This document shows, one piece after another, positions 47,190 to 58,000 of a DNA stretch of 64,000 bases (positions within the stretch are counted from its first letter, which is position 1; every line of letters starts with the position of its first letter). The notes under the pieces are model-generated. The model did not search any database. It saw nothing but the letters and a program-made list of their open reading frames with translations, and had not been told where the DNA came from. A program made the translations under genes and the position numbers. The DNA is taken from the NCBI GenBank assembly GCA_021234155.1, contig JAJEKV010000032.1, positions 14,152,283-14,216,282 on the forward strand, given 5' to 3'. The DNA is from Isoetes taiwanensis (Eukaryota; Streptophyta; Lycopodiopsida; Isoetales; Isoetaceae).

Positions 47190-47929
47190 TCGAGAAATAT
47201 TATAAAAATTTGTTAAGTGTAAGTTGATTAGAATTGAACACAAGAAAGTTGAATTGCATAAACACTAAAATGGTTTGATCATGGCAAAGATAAGAAATGG
47301 AATGAGTTTTCATGTACAAATGGTTGATATATTTATATTGTGGACATAAATATAACACACCCAAAATGAGCATGGCTCATAATTCATGACCAAGCTTCAA
47401 AATGTCGGTAGAGGAGCCCGATATCTTATGACTATTGCATCATGTCTTCCAGCCCCGTAGAGAGGTGAAGAGATATCCTCTAAAGAAGAGTCCATGCGGT
47501 TTCTATAGCACGTACACCGGCAAACCTTTCCATCTTACATAGCTTCGCATCTTCCGGGACCCGTGCCTTCCCAAAGGGTTGTGCAACAAGTGATTTGCTG
47601 CCAATATACCTTTCATGGTTGCTCGTTCCTCATAATTTTCAATTTGCTCAACCTTTTCCCAAAGTTCGTGAACAAAGCGTTATAGAGGCGATAATCGGTC
47701 CCCAACCCTATGTACTTGCAACTTGTGTTGGTTTGTATTACCTCACGGGTGCAGAGAACTCTATCTCTTAGTTTCTTAATAGTCTTTTGTGTTTTGAGTC
47801 CATTCATCTACAAAGCAAATGAAGATCACTTAATTATGTATACACACTCATAATTGTACCAATAAGAAAGACGACAGAAGAATAGAGTACTCAAGTGCAA
47901 TGAACAAAAAACTTTGATACATATATTCA

Positions 47930-48728
47930 TAACATTTGAATTTGTACATCAGTCAAAGTCACATACCAACAATGGGCGGTCGAGAGGCCAATAACATGAC
48001 ATGATTTCTCCATTCCTTGCTCCGTATATTGACTAAATTTAGGCAGCAGAGCACCCAAGTTGCTGCCATAGTTTGCCAGCAAAATCTGTTCCACCTGCTC
48101 TGATATGCCATCTGCTGCATTAGTCATTGGATGCTCTTTCACATAAACTATACCATCTTCGGCCATTTTGAATCCATTAAGCCATGGAATGAGCTCCATG
48201 ACAAGCAATCTGTCACTAGCTAATATCGGTGTCCAAGAGAAAGGACATATGTAGCTTCCTACAGGATTCAAAGTGGATTTGTATCTTTCGTCGTCGATCA
48301 GAACTGTATGTCCATAGTACTCTGGGTACTCTTTCCATACCACAGCTAATGGTTTCACAAACAACCCCTTTTGAGGTTCAGTAGGGTGTTTGTGTGGCAG
48401 AGTCCAACATTTGCCTCGGTCAGTAAACAAACTTCACTTTATGGAAAAAGCATCACAAATATGTTCCACAATTGGTTGAAGATTTTTAGAAGTGAGTGAA
48501 GACCAGATGGCAACATCAAACCCTTCTCTTACAAATGCTAACAGTGATGCTAACCCTGGCCTGCAGTAAAAAAAACCTGTTTCCTATATTAAATTGAAGC
48601 TCATCTTTCTGGATCTGTTGGTATCTTGAGTTAATATTTTCATTCTTGTGCACACTCTTGCCCAACACAGAATTTAAGTCAAAGATAACGAGCTTTCTCC
48701 CTGAATTAGATGATTCACCTGTCAGCAA
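47930..48728 (-). pseudogene. FCP1/NIF-type HAD phosphatase domain
   Basis: Motifs in order on the minus strand: KLVIFDLNSVLGKS (motif I, near 48680), RPGLASLLAFV and FDVAIWSSLTSKN (motif II region, near 48550-48490), FTDRGKCWTL (near 48425), KPLAVVWKEYPEYYG and TVLIDDERYKSTLNP (motif III with the DD pair, near 48310-48270). This is the layout of NLI-interacting-factor/FCP1-like phosphatases, which dephosphorylate Ser/Thr in proteins such as the RNA polymerase II tail. The second Asp of the usual DxDx(T/V) is Asn here, as I recall for a plant NIF-like subgroup. An in-frame TGA sits at 48436-48434, and a frame change separates motif I from motif II. It may be a captured host gene or a normal component of this transposon family. 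Confidence 0.7.
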
Positions 48729-49099
48729 GAAAACACTTGAGATTCACAATTTATAATTACATTTCAGACACACAATTGAGAAAACACATTGATAATTACA
48801 CGATTGTTATTTGCACAGGTGTAAGTGAGACAAATAAATTAATTTTTTCATTACTTATTGAGTACAAAGAAGCTCGGAGCATGGCTCATACAAAACTGTA
48901 ATTTACAAACAAGTCAAAGGGACTATCTACCCGTGTAGGAACAAACGCTTGTATATTCATCTCGCCTTCTACAATTAATGCCTCCATTAGATGATCCCTC
49001 CGAGGACTTGGCATAGGCATCGATGAACCAAACGGGTGTCATCTGCATGGTGCACAAGTATTAGAGGACTATACCAACAAATAACTAATAGGAAAATAA

Positions 49100-50820
49100 C
49101 ATGTTCTACTTACAAAAAATGGAGCTTGGCGTGCATCAACCCGACATCTATGAATTTGTGCATGTAAGCCACAATGTACATGCAAGGGTTGCCGGTACTA
49201 GTTTCCGCATTTTAGGACCAGAACACGGAGCATCAAAATTCTTCGACCATGGTTTAAAAATTTTGTTGGATCCGAGCATCATGTTATTGATCACAAGCTT
49301 ATGAAACACGCAAAAATTGCAATGTGAGAATAAATCAAGCATAAGAAATTGCAATATGAGAATAATCAAATCATAAAAACAAAACAGAAACTCATACTTA
49401 CTTCTGGACCACTTTAGCATCGGGTACATAGCCTTTGACAGGAGAGAGGATCTGTATACTTGGGCTAGCTATAGATGGAAAAGAGCTTTTCATTGGACCA
49501 GCAAGCACAAGTATTGCCAATGCCACATTTGGGCCTTGCAGAATTGGAACAAATATGTATTGGCATCTTGCAATCAAAATGCCATCCAGCCCTTCCTTTA
49601 TGTTAGTGTTCTGTGCATCCCCCTGTTCTTGAGGGAATTCACAAAATTCTGGAAGGTGTCCGGTCGAACCGTAAAAAACTTGTGTTTCCAATCAGATGGA
49701 AGACTGCTACAAAGGTACCTGCACACAAATCCAGATTACATATTAATACATAAGATGAGTGACTTAGGGAATGAAATAACATAAATATGTTGAAATGCTA
49801 GCCTACCTCCCATAGACATCTACCATCTTAGAGGTCAAGTCCAGCTTCCAGCAGAACTCGTCAACATCACTTTGAAAGATAGAGGGTGCAGGCTTAGGAG
49901 GACAGTCCCTATAAGGAGTGAATGGAACCAACCTTTCAGGATTCGGTTCACTAAACCGTACAAAGGAAACAACAGATTAGCAAAAGAATATATCTATTGT
50001 AATCAATTGTATATTACTCACCTTGTAAATTCATCACCTGTTTCAGCATCTTCTGAGGACTGCTGCACCTTATTTGTTATCACATCAATATTTGCTTGTA
50101 GATCCTCTTCCTCTTAGGTTCCGGCTTCGAGGAAGGATCAGGATCGGCTTCCTTCACGGCTTTTGTGATCGTGTCCTATGTACAAAAAAATGTGGTTAAT
50201 TACCATAAATCTGAGATGTTTAACAAAATTAGTTCATCTTGGACATACCTCTTTCTAGGTGGTGGTGGCACTTTTTTTTGCACGGAGATTTTCTTTTCGG
50301 AGGACATTTTTTTTGTTCCGGAGATTTTGCCATTTTTTTCCTTTTGGAGTGCCATCACCAGCATTCTTTTGCCTCCTCTTTGAGTGGACTCAACTACCAA
50401 CTCGCCTTCCTCTTCCCGGTATCTCCCCGGGTTAAAATCTGGATCGCGGTCTTTTGTAGCTTCTTCCTCGTAACGGGTCCGGGACTACCGGATGATGCCG
50501 AGACAGTGAATCTTTCTTAGCTTCTCCAATTACTAATTTAGCACTTGGTGATGAAAGATTTTCGTTGCAAAGAGATCATTGAAGGCTCACGACCGCACTG
50601 CTTTAGCTTTCTCGAGTGCCATCCTCTCAATTTCCTCAACTTCACTTTGCCATGTTCGAAAGGTGCATTTGTTGCATTGTTCTATTATGCGGGCACCGTA
50701 AATGTCATTGGTGATCTGGAGCTGGAAGGTAGAGGGTCTGATTCGGATGCGCTTATTATGCTCGGTAAAATCTGTAAAAGAGAGTCATGCGGATGGCTCA
50801 AGAACATCGACCATTAAAAG
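49100..50820 (-). other. Unjoined coding-like segments of the second gene of transposon B
   Basis: Minus-strand frames include PYRDCPPKPAPSIF..DVDEFCWKLDLTSKMVDVYG (about 49910-49805) and a LDGILIARCQYIFVPILQGP segment (about 49590-49530) with hydrophobic neighbours. They look like parts of a protein rather than random sequence, but no family is secure. Short AT-rich introns may separate them. Confidence 0.35.
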
Positions 50821-50919
50821 CCGCTTACGGGATAGGAACGACCTCATCGCAGAAAACAAACAAATGATCTAAATTTCAATAGACATAAAAGAACATGAAA
50901 ACAGAACTAATGAGAAATA

Positions 50920-51340
50920 TCGTACATTTGCCGGCCAAGCATGTACATTTCATGTACATAGAATGTACCAAATGTAAGTAACTACATTTAACTATAGCCA
51001 AATGTACATGTACATGTTCCTCAATGTACATAAAGGTACATCAATGTACCCAGATGTACACTGATGTACCCAGATGTACCCAGGTATCCAGTTAGGGAAT
51101 GTAGATCTATGCCAAAAAAAAAGCACATATATGTAAAAAATGCACATACTTATGAATCCATCTACAGATGCACTCTAAAGATAAATGCATGTACATCTAT
51201 TTGCAGATGTAGACTCCATTAGAGACATGTACAACTGATACAACTGCAGTCCAAGCTCAAAAATAAAAGCATCAATAAACAAGCAAATATATGCCTATGT
51301 ACCTCTACTTACAGTTGTACACTAAAAGTTATACATGTAC
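50920..51340. repeat. TGTAC-rich tract in an intron of the second gene
   Basis: Many TGTACAT, TGTACC and ATGTAC words, including a run near 51005-51085 with successive ATGTAC(A/C) units. They resemble the tract in the transposase intron. Confidence 0.75.
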
Positions 51341-51948
51341 AAGGAATAGCAATGCACTGAAAGCCATACATGTAGAACTATGCAGATTACAATAACAAAT
51401 ATGAATGAAGAGAAATATAAGTTTAAATTAGTTGAGAGCAATGCATACCTTTCACAGCAGGGAAACCAAGCTGAATTCGAATGCCCTCATCCCAGATGCA
51501 ACCTTTTATGCAATTCTGTCTTTCATGGACCAGATAACACAAGCAGAAGAGGCAATAAGCATCTCTGCATGGAGCTAGCAGCAACAAACCAGTTTTGCCA
51601 AAGCCTGGCCCAACAGTACATGAACCGAATGTGATGAACTGCTCTATAGAAGTAGCTCCTGCTGGGGTAGGGCCTCGTGCGTGAACAATAGGTCCTGCTC
51701 TCCCCATGAAATCCAAAATCTGTGAATGCCTTTCCTGAACCAATTCAATGCAATTAAGTTTTTCCTTTGCTTGTTCAATTGAGATTTCATGCCTTTCAAT
51801 GTCTTTAGTTGCTTCCTGCAAACCAATTTCTAGCTTAGAAGAGTGTTGTTCTTTATCATGTCTACTCATAACCAAGTCTTCCAACTTGTACTTCAACACT
51901 CCGAACATAACAGCATTTCCAGCAGGATCCTAGGACAATTTGTCAAAT

Positions 51949-52271
51949 GGGTAAAAGCACGTTAGGGTGTCCCTTAAAAAGTATTATTTAGTGACCAAAA
52001 AAGTACCTAAAAAGGTACCCAGGACTGGGTACTGGGTACCTGTGTAATATGTCAATAAAAGGTACATTTTAGAACTTTTATATATATTTTGGTCTTCCAT
52101 AGCATTATATTTATCTTAACTTTAAATATTAACACGTTCTTGACTTTTTTTTTTTTAACTTTTGTACTAGTTTTAATGAAAAGAAAAATGAAAAAGTACC
52201 CAGTTTTAAAGTACCTAGTGTATGTACTTTTGCTGGTTCCAAAAGTGGTACACCCTAACATGCTTTTACCC
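51949..52271. mobile_element. 323-bp MITE derived from the Sola-like family, with AAAT duplication
   Basis: The ends are GGGTAAAAGCACGTTAGGGT at the left and the reverse complement of GGGTAAAAGCATGTTAGGGT at the right, almost the same as the termini of transposon B. AAAT flanks it on both sides (51945-51948 and 52272-52275). It splits the second gene between QEF and DKLS on the minus strand; the codons rejoin when the MITE and one AAAT are taken out. It has no coding capacity. It contains GTACC-rich sequence near the left end. Confidence 0.92.
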
Positions 52272-53240
52272 AAATTCCTGTTTTGTCTCATCTATTTTCT
52301 GGCAGATCTGCTGCAGATCTTCGGATAGCATATCCTTTCTACCCTCAATCCGGCTGATGACCTTCAATGCATCCCTCCTTTTTTCTTCCAGTGCTTCTAC
52401 TTCATTCAATAGGTTAGTTTTCTCCTCCAACCCATGCTTAAGTAACTGCTTTATTGTGTCAACATCTGATCTAGAATAACCCAGGGCTCTAATATTCTGC
52501 TGCAATACGATGTCCTGTTTGATAGTTGAGGATTTACCTGTTGTAGGGTCCTCTCGTGAACGTCCCGAATCGAGGGTTTTGGCAAGATCTTTGGCGGTCC
52601 TAGCCATGTCCATCCAATCAACAAGCCGTCCCTTCAAGTGAAGAGCAAATGCTCTGGCAAAATAGGTTGAAATATAATGGTTTGTAACCTGTTTCTTGCC
52701 ATAAACCAATTCATAATATTTAAAAAAATCATCTTTCCATGCCTGGATTCTCCCTTCCTTGAATCCTCGTCTGTTTTTTGGAGCTTCACCCCATACCTCG
52801 CTCATAACCATCTCTAGGTTGGGTATGTGGGCCTGCATGTTTTCTCACGGAGGTCTTTGGCTTGGATCACCTCGTAACCCAAACGTAAACTCCTTGAGGT
52901 AAAATTCCACCGCTTGGGAAGCACCGGCATCTTGTTTGGGCTGTGGTGATGAGCAAGCACTCATCCGGGGGCGTTTTGGGGCCATAGCTAGATGAAGAAT
53001 TCGTGATCGGAATTCAAGCAGAGAAGGCAGGGGCGGGATAGTGAACGAGAGGCAAACAAAGAAAGAATTTGGGAAAGAATTTCAAAATCCGATAATTGCG
53101 GGTTCAGAGTAGTGGATAGCCATTAATCATGGCAGTTACTAGCTGGTCATGATGACAGTTATTCCAAAAATGTACATTCGGTACATATGTATATGTACAA
53201 AAAGGGCTACATTTATAGACACCCTTTCATGCTTTTACCC

Positions 53241-53570
53241 GTGGAAAGTATGTAAGCTCTCAATGGCAGGTAAAATTGTGGTTGCTAAGGCAGTGCTAAA
53301 TAGCACACATATTTTAGTTGCATCAGTGTTATTGGCACTTGAATCAAAGTTGGTAGAATTGCCCAAAATGGTACAAGATTTTATTTGGAGAGGCAATGAG
53401 GAGGGATCAAATCTAAAAGTTGTCGGGACTAAATGTTTGAAATCTAAACTGCATGGGAGGCTTGGGATGCTTGATTTCAGACTTCCTAGTAGGATATTAG
53501 TATGTAAGTTTATGTGGGACATTCTCCAGGGAGATCTTAAGCCCCGAGGTTTGGAGTTGGTGTATCAATA
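53241..53570 (+). mobile_element. L1-like LINE (host element), continuation after transposon B
   Basis: An open frame after the transposon: WKVCKLSMAGKIVVAKAVLN, LESKLVELPKMVQDFIWRGN, LHGRLGMLDFRLPS. This is the post-RT region of plant L1 elements (LS.AGR..L.K.VL...P). It ends near 53570, where a second L1-like element intervenes. The last part of the host element resumes near 58642. Confidence 0.8.
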
Positions 53571-53619
53571 ATTGAATCATTGTTCTCCATGTGGTAAACC
53601 TTGGCAAAAAACACATCTA

Positions 53620-53745
53620 CCATAGGCAGGTACCCAACAAAATAATAGGGGGGTAGAGCAGAGAGGAGGCTCTCCCTCACCAAATGCTGAACAAAACAAT
53701 GGAAGGGTGGAACAGAGAGGAGGCTTCCCCTTGCGATTTTCTGGA
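53620..53745. repeat. Two diverged ~60-bp units in the presumed LINE 5' region
   Basis: AACAAAATAATAGGGGGGTA...GCAGAGAGGAGGCT (from about 53634) recurs as AACAAAACAATGGAAGGGTG...ACAGAGAGGAGGCT (from about 53692). This may be a repeated 5' UTR or promoter unit of the L1-like element that follows. Confidence 0.55.
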
Positions 53746-54003
53746 CGAGATGGGCTGACCTCTCATCAGAATCTTGTGAAATGGACATGGTTGATGCTGG
53801 CTCTATTGGTACGGAGGTGGAACATAATAGTTAGGGTACATGAACCTTTTGTCTTGGAATGTGAGGGGAGTGGCTTCTTCACCAAGTAAAAGGAGCATGT
53901 TATCTGTTTACCTTTCTACTACCTTTTGATGCTTTCAAGAGCGTAAATGCCCCCGAGATGATGCACATAAAGTAGCTAATACGTTTGGACGTGACTATAA
54001 TGT

Positions 54004-54940
54004 CTTAACCCCTGGTTCTTGCAGATTAAGTTGATCCAGACGTTGCCCACCGTCAGATTTCAACCAGATTATTTTACATAACTTCTAGAATATACTGTTG
54101 TTGTAGAATATTCCAATGATTATTGTCATAACTCGTCGAATATTCCTTTTTTATAGAATATTCTAGTGGTTATTGTCATAATCACTCGAATATGCCATAT
54201 GGCACCGGAATATGCCATTGGACAAGACAACTCTGTTTTGCCCCTTTTCTTCTCGCAACTCAAATCGACAGATTTTCGCCCATGTTTCATCCATGTTCTT
54301 CAAATCGGCAGCTCAAATCGACAAATTTTTTCAAATTGACAGCTAAAATCGACAAATTTCTTCAGATTAGCCCAGTTTCAGCTCTGTTCTTCAGATAGAC
54401 AGCCCAAATCGATAAGTTTCCTCAAATCAACCATGTTTCACCCCTGTTCTTCAAATCGACCTGCACAAATTCTTTTTTCTTCTTCTTCGCATCATTTGGG
54501 CTCAGCTTTTCACTTCTTCGCTTGGATTTGAAGCAGGCGAAGAGGGCATCCTCCTTGTAAATCCTTTTTGTTACAGTCGATGTCTTGTCTTTTTTATCTA
54601 TTGGTTAACAGATTTTTGGATTCGTGCTGCTTCTTCTTTGCAGATTGACGTTATCTCTTAATCTTTGTTGTTTGATCAGTCAGCAGGTATCTGGCTAGCG
54701 AGCCCATAATGTTTTGTGCCTTCTAGCCCCGGCCCAAAGTTTTTGCCCTACTGCATGCCGTGGCAACTAGATCTAAAGGGCTCATTGCTCTGTTCTTCCT
54801 GAAGCCCCTTCTTGAACAAAAACTTTCTGGGAAAATACCCGATTCTTCAAGATTTCCTTGTTGTGCAGCTTCCTCATCTACATCTCTCTCTTCCATCTGC
54901 TTTAGCACCGTGCTTCAACCTGCTCGAACCAGGGGTTAAG
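54004..54940. repeat. Insert bounded by inverted repeat CTTAACCCCTGGTTC..GCAG
   Basis: Left arm 54004-54024 and right arm 54920-54940 pair at 19 of 21 positions. The interval is AT-rich, with ~70-base tandem units around TAGAATATTC (54085-54190) and repeated AAATCGACA words (54260-54460). It interrupts the L1-like endonuclease. No target duplication was seen, so the mechanism is open. Confidence 0.6.
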
Positions 54941-55048
54941 GGAGGTCAACCTCCTCCTCCCAGGGGTAACGCAAAATAACCCTCTCGGCCTGCTGGCTTC
55001 GAGGGTTATTTTGCGTAACCCCTTCGATGAGGAGGTTAATCTCCTCTT
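54941..55048. repeat. Foldback hairpin with a perfect 22-bp core stem
   Basis: GGGGTAACGCAAAATAACCC plus TC (54963-54984) pairs perfectly with 55001-55022 across a 16-base loop. Weaker pairing extends the stem outwards on both sides (GGAGGTCAACCTCC against GGAGGTTAATCTCC), giving arms of about 45 bases. It is probably a small MITE inserted next to the inverted-repeat insert. Confidence 0.85.
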
Positions 55049-58000
55049 AGTGTATGCTGCTGATGCATTATAGAAGTTGTCTGTGGATGTCACTTTTACT
55101 CAAACAGATAGGTTTAGGTGGTGGATAATAATCAAGTGGAAAGATAAAGGCCAAGAATGGGATTTGATAATGTCTATGCTCATAATAGGCCTCGCAAGCG
55201 TGATGCTTTCTGGGCAACTGTGAGGAATAAAATTCTTCATCTTGGGCAGAATGTTGCATTGTTGCTGGTTGGAGACTTTAACATGATCGAGTTGGAAAGA
55301 GATAGAAGCGATCGAGGTCCTGAAGTGGTTCGAGCAGGAACAATGGTTACGCCTTTTACACGCCTGCCAACTTATAGAGATTGATGGTGATCAGTCCTTC
55401 AGGTGGTATAATGCAAGACATGATAGAGGATACTTTAATACTTGTGCAACTGCCTTGCTAGTAACTTTTCATTGCTCGAATCTTCTGGATAGCTCTGTGT
55501 CTGATCAAAATCCGCAACTCTTATCTAATGATATGGCTAATTGTCATAGACCTACTAGAACTTACTTTAAGCTTAATTACAAGTACTTGGAGGATGATGA
55601 GTTCAATGTTGGTTGTAATCGAGTTTGGTCTCGGGCCTTCTCACCTCGTAGGGGTACGTCTGGGATTGTTGTAGCATTGTCGGCAGTGAAGTCATTTGCA
55701 AAAGAATGGGGGAGAGTCAGAGCTGTTGAAGCTAGAGGACTCTTGACTGCATTATACGAGGAATTAGAACAACTCCGTGCTCATGGCCTTACTAGTGGAG
55801 TTAGAGAAGAGAAGTTACTATCTCAGATCAAGGCTATAGAAACTGTAAAAGATACTGAAGCCAAGGTGAAGGCAGGGTTATAATAGTTCAAGAATGGAGG
55901 TAGATGTACCCGGTTCTTTTTTGCCGCTGCAAGAAGAAGGAAGCTTGCCACTTCTATACATTCTTTGATGTTGCTGGATGGCTCTCTTATTTCGGATCTT
56001 TTGCATCTTAAGCAACATCTTCATCAACACTTTTCTTCATTCTTTGTGCGACATCCATTGCCCTTTCAAGAGGACATGCAATTGGCTGTGTTGAGTAAGG
56101 TGCATTGCATTATTTCTGAAGAGCAGAGGTTGCTTCTTGAGTCCAAGATTGTGAAGGAGAATTTAAAAGAAGCTTGGGTTCTCTTAGAAAAGGACAAATG
56201 CCCTGGTCTGGATGGCTTCCCTGTTGAATTCTTTCAGAAATGCTGGGACTGATTGGAGGATGATGTATATGATGCCTTCCATGAGTTTCATAGATTTAGG
56301 TGCCTTGATAAGATTTTGAACATATGTTGCATCTCTCGCATTCCAAAGAGCAAGGAACTTAAGAGTATTTCTTACTGGTGACCTATTACATTGCTTTCCT
56401 CTATGTACAAGATCTTTGCCAAGACATTGGCAAAAAAAGTTCGAGACATTTTGGCTGACTCTATCTCCTCAACACAATCTGACTTTCTCCCTCGTCGTCA
56501 TATTCTCAATAATGTGGCTGCTGCATATGAGGGAATATATTGGGTCCCGTTACAGGGGTATAGAGCGGTGTATCTTAAGCTTGGTTTTGCTAAAGCTTAC
56601 AATAGTGTTGATTGGGGTTTCTTGGAGAAGTGTCTTCTTGCTCTTGGATTCAGGAAGTCATTACAAGAAATATCATGAAGCTTCATACGTCAGTAAGGTC
56701 TACTGTACTTTTTCAAGGCGAGCCATCTGATATTTTTGTAGTGGATAGAGGAATTTGGCAAGGTTGCCCTTTAGCACCCTTGCTCTTCACAATTGTGATA
56801 GAAGTATTATCCCAGCTTTTCTCCGTGACTACCCAGAATGGCATCATTCAAGGTCTGCCAATGGATGATGGTTCTCAAGTGGTATGCATTCAATATGCTG
56901 ATGACACTTTTTTGTTCCTAATTGCCAGAGGCTGAAAATCTTCATAATGCTAAGCTATTGTTAGACACATTCTCCTTAGCATCATAAGTTTTTGCGAGTT
57001 GGTAAAAGTGTACTGCTTTGTGGATGTTGGACAGTCCCATCCCTCTCTGTATTATGGACTATTTATAGAAGATTCTTCTGCATGGCAATACCACAAAGTT
57101 GCTTGGTAACCCTGTCGGAATTCACGTCTCCACTTCAGATGCTTGGGATGAAATTATAACAGGATTGCAAAAGCACTTATTTTGGTGGAATACAGCTAAA
57201 CTATCCATGCTTGAAAGAATCACTGTGGCTAAATGTGTTCCTAGTAATACTCATATCTACATGTCATCTGCTCTATTAGCTCCTCAGTGTAAGATGGAGA
57301 AGATTGTGTGCATCGTTAGGATTTTTATTTGGGGTGAAAATGAAATAGGAGTTGTGGTCAAGGTAGCTTGGGAGAAGTGCATTAAACCTAAGGTAGTTGG
57401 TAGTCTTGGAATGTTGTAAATGATATCGAAGTTTATTTGGAGTATGCTCATTGGTAAGGATGATTCTCCTGGTTTGAGGTTGCTGATGTAGTCGATTCAG
57501 CATTGTCTTCCATTTTATAAGGCCACTATTAAGCCTCTGCTTCCTTGGCCTTTGCTTTATCATATACATATGTATCCTAACGCTTCTCCCTTTCTGAAGG
57601 GATTGCTTGCTGCTTGGAATACTATCAGGTCTCTTTTTCATTTCAATCCTGAGGCGTGTCTTCAGTTGTCTACTCCATGTTGGTTGGATTCCTTTGCAAG
57701 ACACTCATAAGAATGTGCCTTTAAGTATTGTTGTTCATCCAAAGACACAATGATGATGGTTAGCAGCTGGTATAAGCAATATTGCAGCTTAGTATGAGGC
57801 TGGTCATCTCATATCATGGGAAGCATTTAGAACAAAGTTCTTATTGTATAGATGGGATAGAGCAATTTGGACTCGTATTGCTGCATTGTTGCCAAGGATT
57901 CTGACCCACAAATTGAAGAAACTGTGTAGAAGTGTCATCAGAGTATCAAGCCAGGTCGCTTTGTTTCTTCTGTGTACAAATTGCTTCTGCATTATGAAAT

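Larger units (their letters stand above)
47930..52985 (-). pseudogene. Second gene of transposon B: coiled coil, Cys/His cluster, C-terminal HAD phosphatase
   Basis: The minus-strand start is at 52985 (MAPKRPRMSACSS). The frame continues through one in-frame TGA (52847-52845) into a long segment to 52272: helical region with DDFFKYYELVYGKKQVTNHY and ARTAKDLAKTLDSGRSRED, then a Lys/Glu-rich coiled coil. The 323-bp MITE interrupts it. After the MITE the frame resumes (DKLS, a TAG at 51932-51930, then DPAGNAVMFGVLKY), with more coiled coil and a Cys/His block CRDAYCLFCLC...HERQNC. A likely donor follows near 51449. Between about 50500 and 49400 lie poorly joined segments, including a Lys-rich NLS-like stretch (KKVPPPPRKR). 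The HAD domain follows at 48728-47930. That all parts form one gene is inference; they share strand, order and element. Its role in transposition is unknown. Confidence 0.5.
43636..53240. mobile_element. Sola-like DNA transposon, copy B, 9605 bp, with TIRs and GTGG duplication
   Basis: The termini are 22-bp perfect inverted repeats: 43636-43657 starts GGGTAAAAGCATGAAAGGGT, and 53219-53240 is its reverse complement. GTGG flanks both ends (43632-43635 and 53241-53244). The element sits inside a LINE reading frame: ...HLRW on the left and WKVCKLSMAGK on the right join in frame once the element and one GTGG are removed. Inside are a plus-strand transposase remnant and a convergent minus-strand gene remnant. 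Repeated TGTACAT words occur in introns, between the genes and near both ends. The 4-bp duplication and the protein motifs fit the Sola superfamily best. MULE (8-11 bp), hAT (8 bp), Harbinger (3 bp) and TTAA-specific piggyBac/Kolobok do not fit GTGG. Confidence 0.92.

Noticed and set aside
49398-49691. Ulp1/C48 cysteine-protease domain in the second transposon gene
   Set aside because: RCQYIFVPILQGP with a following hydrophobic strand recalls the start of a Ulp1 core, but the His-Trp, Asp and Gln/Cys motifs are not visible in any consistent frame.
43636-53240. MULE, hAT or piggyBac assignment for transposon B
   Set aside because: The target duplication is 4 bp and GTGG/AAAT: too short for MULE or hAT, and not TTAA as piggyBac or Kolobok require.
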